Position numbers and translations under genes: made by a program | The notes under the pieces: generated by a model | Database searches by the model: none | Seen by the model: only the letters and a program-made list of their open reading frames with translations | What the model was told of the DNA's origin: nothing | Assembly (NCBI GenBank): GCA_900555195.1 | Contig: USKC01000117.1 | Span: 1 to 8,739, forward strand | Reading direction: 5' to 3' | DNA length: 8,739 bases | From: an uncultured Lachnospiraceae bacterium | Lineage (GTDB): Bacteria > Bacillota > Clostridia > Lachnospirales > Lachnospiraceae | In this document: one piece after another, positions 1 through 7,179 of the stretch | Layout: each line of letters begins with the position of its first letter | Numbering within the stretch: position 1 is the first letter of the stretch

Positions 1-1
1 C

Positions 2-121
2 GGAGATCTTTTGACGATTTATATGAAGAATGGAAAGGCGGATGCGAAGGTGGTACGGACCTCGGATTGGAACGCACCCTGGCAGGCCTTGGATGATGCG
101 CCGCAGGGCAGGAAGGAGTGA
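2..121 (+). CDS. xseA: Exodeoxyribonuclease VII large subunit, C-terminal end (partial)
   Basis: Only the last 39 codons are present; the gene starts outside the window and stops at the TGA at 119-121. The translated tail contains GDLLTIYMKNGKADAKV, which matches the usual C-terminal end of XseA, where a short beta segment (G-D-x-x-x-x-Y/x-x-x-D/N-G-x-A-x-A-x-V) closes the protein. XseA is the catalytic subunit of exonuclease VII, which degrades single-stranded DNA in the cytoplasm in complex with many copies of XseB. About 20 further residues (roughly RTSDW to GRKE) follow the conserved segment and look like a variable tail. The identification rests on this short motif and on xseB lying immediately downstream; no catalytic residue is visible in the fragment. 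Confidence 0.85.
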   Translation, partial: GDLLTIYMKNGKADAKVVRTSDWNAPWQALDDAPQGRKE

Positions 122-129
122 GATGGCGG

Positions 130-366
130 ATGGAGCAGAAGGAAAACAGCATATGGGAGGAAGGAAAGGAACCTTCCCTGGAAGAAGCATTTGCGATGCT
201 TGATGAGATCACCCGCAGGCTGGAGGACGAGGACATTTCGCTGGAGGACTCTTTCGGCGCTTATAAGAAAGGTATGGATCTGCTGAAACTGTGCAATGAT
301 AAGATTGACCGGGTTGAGAAAAAAGTGCTTGTGCTGAATGAGGAGGGCGGGCTGGATGAATTTTGA
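130..366 (+). CDS. xseB: Exodeoxyribonuclease VII small subunit
   Basis: This 78-residue acidic protein has the XseB family core from about residue 16 to 68: SLEEAFAMLDEITRRLED, then LEDSF-AYKKGMDLLKLCNDKID and a final E-K-K-V-L-V-L. It forms a helical hairpin that coats XseA to make exonuclease VII, the cytoplasmic single-strand DNA exonuclease. Length is normal for the family (70-85 aa). I chose the ATG at 130, with the AAGGAG at 113-118 upstream at 11 nt spacing. A GTG at 118 is in frame and overlaps the xseA stop, but its Shine-Dalgarno would lie almost directly against the codon. Either start keeps xseB tightly coupled to xseA. Its stop lies inside the start region of ispA (11-bp overlap). 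Confidence 0.93.
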   Translation: MEQKENSIWEEGKEPSLEEAFAMLDEITRRLEDEDISLEDSFGAYKKGMDLLKLCNDKIDRVEKKVLVLNEEGGLDEF

Positions 367-1270
367 AGAACAGCTGCGGGAGAAAACAGAAGAGATAGAA
401 GCGTTACTGAAGGGATACCTTCCTGCGGAAGAGGGGTATGCAAAACGGGTGAAGGAAGCCATGAATTACAGCGTTCTGGCAGGAGGAAAGCGACTGCGGC
501 CCATGCTGATGCTGGAAAGCTTCCGGCTGTTTGGCGGAGAAGGAGAGCTGGTGAAGCCTTTTATGGCGGCCATTGAATTTATCCACACCTATTCCCTGGT
601 ACATGACGATCTGCCTTGTATGGATGATGATGAATACCGGAGAGGAAGGAAAACCACCCATGCGGTCTACGGGGAAGGGATGGCTGTGCTGGCCGGCGAT
701 GCCCTGCTGAACTGGGCGTTTGAGACGATGGGAGAGGCATTCCGCCTGGCGGAGGCAGAAGGGGGCGATGCCCTGCTTCGCGCATCAAGGGCATACCGCG
801 TATTGGCAACCAAAGCTGGGATCGGCGGCATGATCGGCGGCCAGTGTGCGGATACGCAGGCGGAAGATTATCCTCCGGAAAAGGTGACGCAGGAGCTCCT
901 TTACTATATTCATGAGAACAAGACGGCGGCCCTGATCCAGGCGTCGCTGATGGCGGGCGCAGTGCTCGCGGGCGCGGATGAGAGGCAGACAGGGCTCATG
1001 GAGGAAATCGGAAGGAAGATCGGCATCGCCTTCCAGATTCAGGACGACATTCTGGATTTGACCAGCAGCCTTGAAGTGCTGGGCAAGCAGACGGGAAGCG
1101 ACCTGAAAAACCATAAGGTGACCTATGTATCCCTGAACGGGATGGAGGTATCCGAAAAAGAGGTACGCAGGCTTTCGGAGGAAGCATTGTCGGCTCTTTC
1201 GAACGTTACGGAGCACAGGAATGCATTCCTGGAAGAACTGGTGGAAAACCTGATTACAAGAAAAAAATAA
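356..1270 (+). CDS. ispA: Farnesyl diphosphate synthase (polyprenyl synthetase family)
   Basis: This 304-residue protein condenses isopentenyl diphosphate with dimethylallyl or geranyl diphosphate to give C15 farnesyl diphosphate, the precursor of undecaprenyl and other isoprenoids. The family landmarks are present: GGKRLRP at 43-49, the first aspartate-rich motif DDLPCMD at 84-90, GGQCAD at 161-166 and the second aspartate-rich motif QDDILD at 229-234. The four-residue spacing in the first motif and a tyrosine (Y79) five residues before it fit bacterial type II farnesyl synthases rather than long-chain synthases. The ATG at 356 is chosen because AGGAGGG at 341-347 sits 8 nt upstream. An in-frame ATG at 338 would add six residues and has no Shine-Dalgarno. 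The start overlaps the end of xseB, and dxs, which feeds the same pathway, follows after 11 bp. Confidence 0.95.
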   Translation: MNFEEQLREKTEEIEALLKGYLPAEEGYAKRVKEAMNYSVLAGGKRLRPMLMLESFRLFGGEGELVKPFMAAIEFIHTYSLVHDDLPCMDDDEYRRGRKTTHAVYGEGMAVLAGDALLNWAFETMGEAFRLAEAEGGDALLRASRAYRVLATKAGIGGMIGGQCADTQAEDYPPEKVTQELLYYIHENKTAALIQASLMAGAVLAGADERQTGLMEEIGRKIGIAFQIQDDILDLTSSLEVLGKQTGSDLKNHKVTYVSLNGMEVSEKEVRRLSEEALSALSNVTEHRNAFLEELVENLITRKK

Positions 1271-1276
1271 AGGAGG
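1271..1276 (+). promoter_or_regulatory. Strong ribosome binding site of dxs
   Basis: AGGAGG, extended to AAAGGAGG from 1269, sits 5 nt before the dxs ATG. It is the closest match to the anti-Shine-Dalgarno sequence I noticed among the start sites of this cluster. It fixes the dxs start and suggests efficient initiation independent of the upstream gene. Confidence 0.85.
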
Positions 1277-1281
1277 CAGCC

Positions 1282-3144
1282 ATGCTTCTTGACCAGATAA
1301 AGCAGCCAAATGACATTAAGAAGATAAGTCCCAGGGATTATCCCGCGCTGGCAGCGGAGATCCGGGAATTCCTGGTGGATAAAATCAGCGTGACGGGCGG
1401 ACATCTCGGTTCCAACCTGGGTGCGGTGGAACTGACCATGGCGCTCCATCTTGTTCTGAATCTGCCGCAGGATAAGATCATCTGGGATGTGGGGCATCAG
1501 TCCTACACCCATAAGCTTTTGACCGGGCGCAGGGAAGGGTTTGAATCGCTCAGGAAATATGGCGGTATGAGTGGTTTCCCGAAACGGAAGGAGTCCAGCT
1601 GCGATTGCTTCGATACAGGGCACAGCTCCACTTCCATCTCCGCGGGCCTTGGAATGGTGAAGGCGCGCGATCTGCAGGGGGAAAACTATACGGTGGTTTC
1701 TGTTATCGGGGACGGCTCCCTGACGGGAGGCATGGCCTATGAAGCGTTGAACAATGCCGCCCGGCTGGAAACCAATTTCATCATCATTCTCAATGACAAC
1801 AACATGTCCATTTCTGAAAATGTGGGCGGCGTTTCCAAGTATCTGAATAATATCCGAACTTCCAATGCATATCTGGATGTGAAGGATGGCATCTATGACG
1901 CCATCCGCAATACGAAATACGGCGAACCGGTGGTGGCGGGCATCAGAAGGGCGAAGAACAGCCTGAAACAGCTGGTGATCCCGGGCATGCTTTTTGAAGA
2001 TATGGGAGTTACCTATCTGGGGCCGGTGGACGGACATGACACCAATGCCCTGGTGCGCGTGATCCGGGAGGCGAAACGCCGCAAGAATGCAGTTTTGATC
2101 CATGTACTGACCAAAAAGGGGAAGGGATACGCTCCGGCGGAGAGGCATCCGGCCAGGTTCCATGGCGCAGAGCCCTTTGATGTGGCGACCGGCGTGCCCC
2201 TGAAAAAGAAAATGAAGGCCAATTATACGGATATTTTCTCCACCGTTATGATGAAGCTGGGCCAGAGAAATGAAAAAATTGTGGCGATTACCGCTGCGAT
2301 GCCGGATGGGACGGGGCTGAAGCGATTCAGCCATGCTTATCCGGAGCGCTTCTTTGACGTGGGGATTGCAGAACAGCATGCGGTTACGTTTGCTGCCGGG
2401 CTGGCGGCCGGCGGGCTGAAACCGGTGGTGGCGGTCTATTCCTCGTTTCTGCAGCGCGCGTATGACCAGATCCTCCACGATGTATGCATTCAGAATCTTC
2501 CGGTCATCTTTGCCATTGACCGGGCTGGCCTTGTGGGAAGCGATGGGGAGACACATCAGGGGATTTTTGACCTCTCCTATCTTTCTTCCATCCCAAACAT
2601 GCACATCATGGCGCCGAAGAATAAATGGGAACTGTCGGACATGATGAAATTTGCCGTTTCCTTCGACGCGCCGGTGGCGATCCGCTATCCCAGAGGAGAG
2701 GCCTATGACGGGCTGGCGCAGATGCGCGCTCCCATAGAACTGGGGCGAGCGGAGATGCTTTATGAGGAAGAGCAGATCGCGCTTCTTTGCGTGGGAAGCA
2801 TGGTGAAAACGGGAGAAGCGGTGCGGGAACGCCTGAAGGAACAAGGGTATGCCTGTTCGCTGGTAAATGCCCGCTTTGTGAAGCCGATTGATGAAGAGAT
2901 GGTACGGAAGCTCGCCTCTTCCCACCGCCTGATCGTCACTATGGAAGAGAATGTGGCGAGCGGAGGCTTTGGGGAGCGCGTGCGCACGTTTTTGGATGAA
3001 AACAAGCTGTCCTGCCCCGCCCTGGCGGTCACGATCCCGGATGAATATGTGGAGCACGGGAATGTGGAACTTTTGAAGAAGGAAATTGGGCTGGATGAGG
3101 AATCGATTACGCAGCGGATCATGAAGGAGTATGGCAGGTTATGA
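1282..3144 (+). CDS. dxs: 1-deoxy-D-xylulose-5-phosphate synthase
   Basis: This 620-residue thiamine-diphosphate enzyme joins pyruvate and glyceraldehyde 3-phosphate to form DXP, the first and often flux-limiting step of the MEP isoprenoid pathway. It also supplies thiamine and pyridoxal synthesis in many bacteria. Visible landmarks are GGHLGSNLG at 39-47 with the conserved histidine, DVGHQSYTHK at 69-78, and the ThDP/Mg motif starting GDGSLTGG at 143-150 and ending in NDNN at 171-174. In the pyrimidine domain the catalytic glutamate is in DVGIAEQHAVTFAAG (E364), with DRAGLVGSDGETHQG further on. A C-terminal transketolase-like domain ends the protein. Length is normal. The start is fixed by the AGGAGG upstream. 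The stop overlaps the tlyA start as ATGA. Adjacent ispA uses the end products of this pathway. Confidence 0.98.
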   Translation: MLLDQIKQPNDIKKISPRDYPALAAEIREFLVDKISVTGGHLGSNLGAVELTMALHLVLNLPQDKIIWDVGHQSYTHKLLTGRREGFESLRKYGGMSGFPKRKESSCDCFDTGHSSTSISAGLGMVKARDLQGENYTVVSVIGDGSLTGGMAYEALNNAARLETNFIIILNDNNMSISENVGGVSKYLNNIRTSNAYLDVKDGIYDAIRNTKYGEPVVAGIRRAKNSLKQLVIPGMLFEDMGVTYLGPVDGHDTNALVRVIREAKRRKNAVLIHVLTKKGKGYAPAERHPARFHGAEPFDVATGVPLKKKMKANYTDIFSTVMMKLGQRNEKIVAITAAMPDGTGLKRFSHAYPERFFDVGIAEQHAVTFAAGLAAGGLKPVVAVYSSFLQRAYDQILHDVCIQNLPVIFAIDRAGLVGSDGETHQGIFDLSYLSSIPNMHIMAPKNKWELSDMMKFAVSFDAPVAIRYPRGEAYDGLAQMRAPIELGRAEMLYEEEQIALLCVGSMVKTGEAVRERLKEQGYACSLVNARFVKPIDEEMVRKLASSHRLIVTMEENVASGGFGERVRTFLDENKLSCPALAVTIPDEYVEHGNVELLKKEIGLDEESITQRIMKEYGRL

Positions 3145-4028
3145 AAGAACGTTTGGATGTCCTGCTGGTGAAGCTCGGCTATGCGCAGTCCAGAGAGAAA
3201 GCGAAGGCGGTGATCATGGCCGGGGATGTTTTCGTGAACGGACAGCGTGAGGACAAGGCCGGGACCATGCTGGAAGCAGAGGGAGCACAGATTGAGGTAA
3301 AGGAAAACGCGCTGAAGTATGTCAGCAGAGGAGGGCTGAAGCTGGAAAAGGCGATGCAGGTCTTTCCGCTGGAGCTGGATGGCTGTGTGTGCATGGATAT
3401 CGGCGCTTCCACGGGAGGCTTTACCGACTGCATGCTGCAAAACGGGGCGGCCAAGGTATATGCGGTGGATGTGGGGCATGGGCAGCTGGCCTGGAAGCTG
3501 CGTTGTGATGAACGCGTGGTGTGCATGGAGCGGACCAATTTCCGCTATATGGTGCGCGCTGATATTCAGGATGACCTGGATTTTGCGTCTGTGGACGTGT
3601 CCTTTATCTCGCTCACCAAGATCCTGCTTCCGGCCAGAAGGCTGCTGAAGCCGGAAGGGCGGATGGTTTGTCTGATTAAGCCTCAGTTTGAAGCCGGACG
3701 GGAAAAGGTCGGGAAAAAAGGCGTTGTGCGGGATGCCGCCGTGCATAGAGAGGTGATATCCACGGTGGTGGATTTCGCCGAGATCGCCGGATTTTTAGCC
3801 TTGGGACTCACCTTTTCACCGGTGAGAGGGCCGGAGGGGAATATCGAATATCTGATCTTCCTGCAGAAGGACGGAGAGGCGGATGAGCGGACGGCAGACC
3901 TGAGTGAACAGGAGGCGCTTTCCTGCCTTCGGGAGACGAGGGCGGATGGGAGCGGCCTGTCATCCAAAGAGGAATGGACGGAGCGGATCGCAGCAGTGGT
4001 CAGCCAGGCACATGAGACGCTGGAATAA
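3141..4028 (+). CDS. tlyA: TlyA family rRNA 2'-O-methyltransferase (S4 domain plus FtsJ-like domain; YqxC)
   Basis: The 295-residue protein has an N-terminal S4 RNA-binding domain (about 3-60: RLDVLLVKLGYAQSREKAKAVI, then AGDVFVNG) followed by a RrmJ/FtsJ-type Rossmann methyltransferase. The SAM-binding motif is DIGASTGGFTDCML at 86-99. The K-D-K-E tetrad can be placed at K67 (SRGGLKL), D152 (VDVSFIS), K180 (LIKPQFEAG) and E236 (GNIEYL), with the spacing seen in TlyA. Family members methylate ribose in 16S and/or 23S rRNA; the mycobacterial enzyme does both and determines capreomycin sensitivity. The older name hemolysin is misleading. The C-terminal 50 residues are acidic, low in conservation and slightly longer than usual. 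The start overlaps the dxs stop by four bases (ATGA), with AAGGAG at 3124-3129, so translation is probably coupled. Which rRNA is modified cannot be read from sequence. Confidence 0.93.
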   Translation: MKERLDVLLVKLGYAQSREKAKAVIMAGDVFVNGQREDKAGTMLEAEGAQIEVKENALKYVSRGGLKLEKAMQVFPLELDGCVCMDIGASTGGFTDCMLQNGAAKVYAVDVGHGQLAWKLRCDERVVCMERTNFRYMVRADIQDDLDFASVDVSFISLTKILLPARRLLKPEGRMVCLIKPQFEAGREKVGKKGVVRDAAVHREVISTVVDFAEIAGFLALGLTFSPVRGPEGNIEYLIFLQKDGEADERTADLSEQEALSCLRETRADGSGLSSKEEWTERIAAVVSQAHETLE

Positions 4029-4075
4029 CAAAGCAGGCTGACGATAGAACAGATCAGACAGAAATGGGGAACAAA

Positions 4076-4951
4076 ATGGGTATAGGCAGCGGAAAACATT
4101 TTATCATCATGACCAACAGGCCCAAAGATTCCGGACTGGAGATGACGGAGTATATTCAGACGTATCTGGAAGAGCGCGGCGCGACCGTGTCCGTGTTCGC
4201 GGACAATGAGACTGCAGAACAGATCCTGCTGCGGGAAGAGGCCGGACGGAAGGCCTCATGCATGCTGGTGCTCGGAGGAGACGGCACGATGCTCAAGGCG
4301 GCACGGGAGACCGCGGCGAGCGGGATATCCATCCCGCTTCTTGGCGTGAATCTGGGAACCATGGGATATCTTACGGAGGTGGAGCCTGCTGCGCTGAATC
4401 AGGCGCTGGAACGGCTGCTGGACGGAAGGTATATTGTGGAAGAGCGGATGATGCTCCAGGCTCGGATTCTGCGCGGTGATGGCAGCAGGCAGGAGGCACA
4501 GGTGCATGCACTCAATGATGTGGCCATCACCAGAAGAGGCCCTATGCAGATCATCCCATTTCGGGTATGGGTGAATGGGCAGGTGCTGAATAATTATGGA
4601 GCGGACGGCATCGTGATCGCCACGCCGACGGGCTCCACTGGTTATAACCTGTCTGCGGGAGGGCCCATCGTGGAGCCGGGAGCTTCTTTGATCCTGCTGA
4701 CACCGGTGTGTCCGCATACGCTGAATACCCGCAGCATTGTGCTGCGTCCGGAGGATGAAGTGGTGATTGAGATCGGGCAGAAGCAGTCCGGCCAGACGCA
4801 GGAAGCGGAAGTGAATTTTGACGGGAGCGGGCTTATGGTGCTGCGCAGCCGGGATCGCATTCAGGTGACGCGCAGTGAGAAAACGACTTCTGTCATTAAG
4901 CTGAGTGAACTGAGTTTTCTGGAACGCTTACATAGAAAGATGAGTGAATAG
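4076..4951 (+). CDS. nadK: NAD kinase (ATP-NAD kinase)
   Basis: This 291-residue enzyme phosphorylates NAD at the 2' position to make NADP, using ATP or polyphosphate. Family motifs are clear: LGGDGTML at 66-73 (the GGDG phosphate-donor motif with the catalytic aspartate), GVNLGTMGYL at 90-99, ALNDVAI at 145-151, GADGIVIATPTGSTGYNLSAGGP around 175-197, and CPHTLNTR at 212-219. The preferred start is the ATG at 4076, because GGGGA at 4066-4070 is 5 nt upstream. An in-frame ATG at 4064 would add four residues but lacks a Shine-Dalgarno. The gene follows tlyA after 47 bp with no terminator between them. It precedes argR with a gap of 4 bp. Bacillus subtilis lacks nadK at this position, while many Clostridia have it here. 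Confidence 0.96.
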   Translation: MGIGSGKHFIIMTNRPKDSGLEMTEYIQTYLEERGATVSVFADNETAEQILLREEAGRKASCMLVLGGDGTMLKAARETAASGISIPLLGVNLGTMGYLTEVEPAALNQALERLLDGRYIVEERMMLQARILRGDGSRQEAQVHALNDVAITRRGPMQIIPFRVWVNGQVLNNYGADGIVIATPTGSTGYNLSAGGPIVEPGASLILLTPVCPHTLNTRSIVLRPEDEVVIEIGQKQSGQTQEAEVNFDGSGLMVLRSRDRIQVTRSEKTTSVIKLSELSFLERLHRKMSE

Positions 4952-4955
4952 GCTG

Positions 4956-5408
4956 ATGAAACAGAGCAGACATGAAAAAATCGTAGAATTGATCGAAAGC
5001 TATGAGATCGAGACCCAGGAGGAGTTGGCTGATAAGCTGAGAGAAGCAGGATTTGCAGTGACCCAGGCCACGGTTTCCAGGGATATCCGCCAGCTGCACC
5101 TTTCCAAGGTGCCTGCGGGAGGAGGACGCCAGAAATATGTGGTCCTGCGGCAGGATGATGCGCAGCTGTGGGAAAAATATGTGCGGGTTCTGAAAGATGG
5201 CTTCGTTTCTATGGATATGGCCCAGAATATTCTGGTGATCAAAACGGTTTCCGGGATGGCGATGGCTGTGGCTGCGGCTGTGGACGCCATGAAGTTCCGT
5301 GAAATTGTGGGAAGCATTGCGGGTGATGATACGATCATGATCGCCATCCGCAGCGTGGATGACACGCTGGTGGTTATGAGTAAGATCCGCGAGATCCTGG
5401 GAAAATAA
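4956..5408 (+). CDS. argR: Arginine repressor (ArgR/AhrC)
   Basis: The 150-residue protein is a normal-length ArgR. The N-terminal winged helix-turn-helix includes EIETQEELADKLREAGF and the recognition helix TQATVSRDIRQLHL (about 36-49). The C-terminal oligomerisation and arginine-binding domain carries GSIAGDDTIMIAI (119-131), whose aspartates contact arginine in characterised family members. ArgR binds arginine as a hexamer and represses arginine biosynthesis or activates catabolism; in Bacillus AhrC does both. The ATG at 4956 gives the usual MKxxRxxKI-type start. A GTG at 4944 overlaps the end of nadK and would add four residues. There is no strong Shine-Dalgarno for either, which fits translational coupling to nadK. 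No arginine gene is nearby; the location is the conserved one in Firmicutes. Confidence 0.96.
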   Translation: MKQSRHEKIVELIESYEIETQEELADKLREAGFAVTQATVSRDIRQLHLSKVPAGGGRQKYVVLRQDDAQLWEKYVRVLKDGFVSMDMAQNILVIKTVSGMAMAVAAAVDAMKFREIVGSIAGDDTIMIAIRSVDDTLVVMSKIREILGK

Positions 5409-5451
5409 ATAAGTTCCGGCTGCGGATGAGCAGATAACAGAGGGAATAAAG

Positions 5452-7137
5452 ATGTTAGTGAGCTTGCATGTGAAAAATCTGGCGCTGATTGAAGAGAGCG
5501 AGGTGTTTTTCGGCCCCCGTCTGAATATTCTGACTGGGGAGACCGGCGCGGGAAAATCCATTATCATCGGTTCTGTCGGCTTGGCCCTTGGCGGGCGGGC
5601 GGATAAAGAGATGATACGCACAGGGGCGGATTATGCGCTGATCGAACTGGTCTTTGCGCTGGATAAGCCGGGCCAGATCGAGAAGATAAAAGGGCTGGAT
5701 ATTCCCATGGAAGAGGACGGCATGCTCATCTTGCAGCGGAGAATCATGCCTGGAAGGAGCATCAGCAGGGTAAACGGCGAGACGGTGAACGCCCGCCTTC
5801 TGAAAGAACTTTCAGGGGTTCTGATCGATATTCACGGCCAGCACGATTCCCAGCAGCTTCTGCAGACGAAGAAACATCTGGAAATTTTGGATGATTTTGC
5901 AGGAGATGAGACAGCCCGCCTGAAAGAGGAACTGAAGGGGAAATATGACGCTTACCGCCGCCTGGAAAGGGAACTGGCGGCATGCAGCATGGACGAGAGG
6001 GAACGGGAGAGGGCGCTTTCCCTCGCCTGCTTTGAGGCGGAGGAAATTGAAAAAGCCGCTCTGCAGGAAGGCGAGGATGAGGAACTGGAGAGCAGGTATC
6101 GGAAGATGACGAACAGCCGCAGGATCGCAGAAGCTGTGGGAATGGTTCATGCGCTGACTGGTTATGAGCAGGGGGGCGGCGCGGGAGACGCGGCTGGACG
6201 CGCCTTGCGGGAACTATCTTCCGTGAGCGCGTATGATGATGCCCTTTCGGAACTGACGGACATGCTGACGGACATCGACGGCCTTTTGAATGATTTCAAC
6301 CGGGCTGTATCCGAATATCTGTCCGACCTGGAGTTCGACCAGGCTGATTTTGTGCAGGTTGAGGAACGGCTGAATACGATCAACCGGATGAAGGAAAAAT
6401 ATGGAGGGACGATACAGGAGATCCTGGCATATCAAAAGGAGAGGCAGGAGGAGATTGCCCGGCTGCAGGATGCGGATGCGTACCGTATGCAGCTGACTGA
6501 ACGGATGGAGCGCGCCAGGAAGGAAGCGGAAGGGTTGTGCGGCCGTCTTACCTTGCTGCGTCAGGAGGCGGGAGAGAAGTTGTCCGCCCTTTTGACAAGG
6601 GCGCTAATGGATCTGAATTTCAACCAGGTGGATTTTGCAGTGGAACTTTCCAGAAGCCAGAAAATGGGAGCGGACGGATGGGACGAGGTCTCCTTCCAGA
6701 TTTCCACCAATCCAGGGGAACCCAGGAAGCCCCTGGCGAATGTGGCCAGCGGCGGCGAACTTTCCCGTATCATGCTCGCGCTCAAGACGGTTACCGCTGG
6801 GCAGGAGGATAAAGATACGTTCATTTTCGATGAGATAGACACAGGAATCAGCGGAAAGACTGCCTGGAAGGTTTCCAAGAAGCTGGCGATCCTGGGGCAG
6901 AGCCGGCAGGTGATCTGCATCACGCATCTGCCTCAGATCGCGGCCATGGCGGATACGCACTTTATGATTGAAAAAAAATCGGAAGAGGGAACCACATCTA
7001 CGCGCATCCGGGAACTGAAGGAAGAAGAAACGCTGACGGAACTAGCCCGCATGCTGGGCGGAGACCGCATTACGGACAGCGCGCTTGCTAACGCCAAAGA
7101 ATTGAAAGAAATGGCAACAAATACAAAACAATACTAA
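5452..7137 (+). CDS. recN: DNA repair protein RecN
   Basis: This 561-residue SMC-like ATPase acts early at DNA double-strand breaks, tethering ends and helping RecA. The N-terminal ATPase half has LNILTGETGAGKS (Walker A at 29-36) and the RecN-specific DIHGQHDSQQLL (about 126-137). The middle (about 150-380) is rich in Glu, Lys, Arg and Leu and fits the family's coiled-coil arms. The C-terminal half has the ABC signature NVASGGELSRIMLALK (430-445), Walker B TFIFDEIDTGISG (456-468) and the QVICITHLPQIAAMAD switch region. Length is normal. The ATG at 5452 is supported by AGAGGG at 5439-5444 with 7 nt spacing. The gene lies 43 bp after argR with no terminator. I see no LexA-type palindrome upstream, so regulation by the SOS response is not indicated here. 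Confidence 0.97.
   Translation: MLVSLHVKNLALIEESEVFFGPRLNILTGETGAGKSIIIGSVGLALGGRADKEMIRTGADYALIELVFALDKPGQIEKIKGLDIPMEEDGMLILQRRIMPGRSISRVNGETVNARLLKELSGVLIDIHGQHDSQQLLQTKKHLEILDDFAGDETARLKEELKGKYDAYRRLERELAACSMDERERERALSLACFEAEEIEKAALQEGEDEELESRYRKMTNSRRIAEAVGMVHALTGYEQGGGAGDAAGRALRELSSVSAYDDALSELTDMLTDIDGLLNDFNRAVSEYLSDLEFDQADFVQVEERLNTINRMKEKYGGTIQEILAYQKERQEEIARLQDADAYRMQLTERMERARKEAEGLCGRLTLLRQEAGEKLSALLTRALMDLNFNQVDFAVELSRSQKMGADGWDEVSFQISTNPGEPRKPLANVASGGELSRIMLALKTVTAGQEDKDTFIFDEIDTGISGKTAWKVSKKLAILGQSRQVICITHLPQIAAMADTHFMIEKKSEEGTTSTRIRELKEEETLTELARMLGGDRITDSALANAKELKEMATNTKQY
6253..6276 (+). repeat. 12-bp tandem duplication within recN
   Basis: CTGACGGACATG is followed immediately by CTGACGGACATC, differing only in the last base. 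It encodes LTDM-LTDI in the coiled-coil part of RecN and keeps the reading frame. It may be a small in-frame duplication or chance from repeated leucine and aspartate codons. Confidence 0.5.
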
Positions 7138-7159
7138 ATTATCTGCATCCAATTCGTCG

Positions 7160-7166
7160 CATACTA
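7160..7166 (+). promoter_or_regulatory. Candidate sigma-G-type -10 element upstream of spoIVB
   Basis: CATACTA is an exact match to the -10 sequence typical of forespore sigma-G promoters in Bacillus, and spoIVB is a forespore (sigma-F/sigma-G) gene there. At the expected 17-18 nt spacing the upstream sequence (AATTA at 7137-7141) matches the -35 consensus GHATR only in part, three of five. A transcript from this element would start near 7172-7174. The call rests on the -10 match and on the identity of the downstream gene; without a good -35 it stays tentative. Confidence 0.45.
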
Positions 7167-7179
7167 AAGAGGACGTGCA

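Noticed and set aside
1123..3057. A 644-codon open frame on the - strand covering nearly all of dxs
   Set aside because: The frame has no recognisable domain; its residue content is rich in His, Arg, Ile and Phe as expected for the antisense of a codon-biased gene, and dxs on the + strand has all its catalytic motifs. Long antisense frames are common opposite strongly biased genes.
2760..3746. A 328-codon open frame on the - strand across the dxs-tlyA junction
   Set aside because: It lies opposite two clearly functional genes, has no family motif and is a reading-frame shadow.
4920..4956. ArgR operator (ARG box) for autoregulation of argR
   Set aside because: No AT-rich 18-bp palindrome of the ARG-box type is seen upstream of argR; the region is the coding end of nadK.
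5409..5451. LexA (SOS) box upstream of recN
   Set aside because: No CGAAC-N4-GTTCG palindrome or close variant is present in the argR-recN gap.
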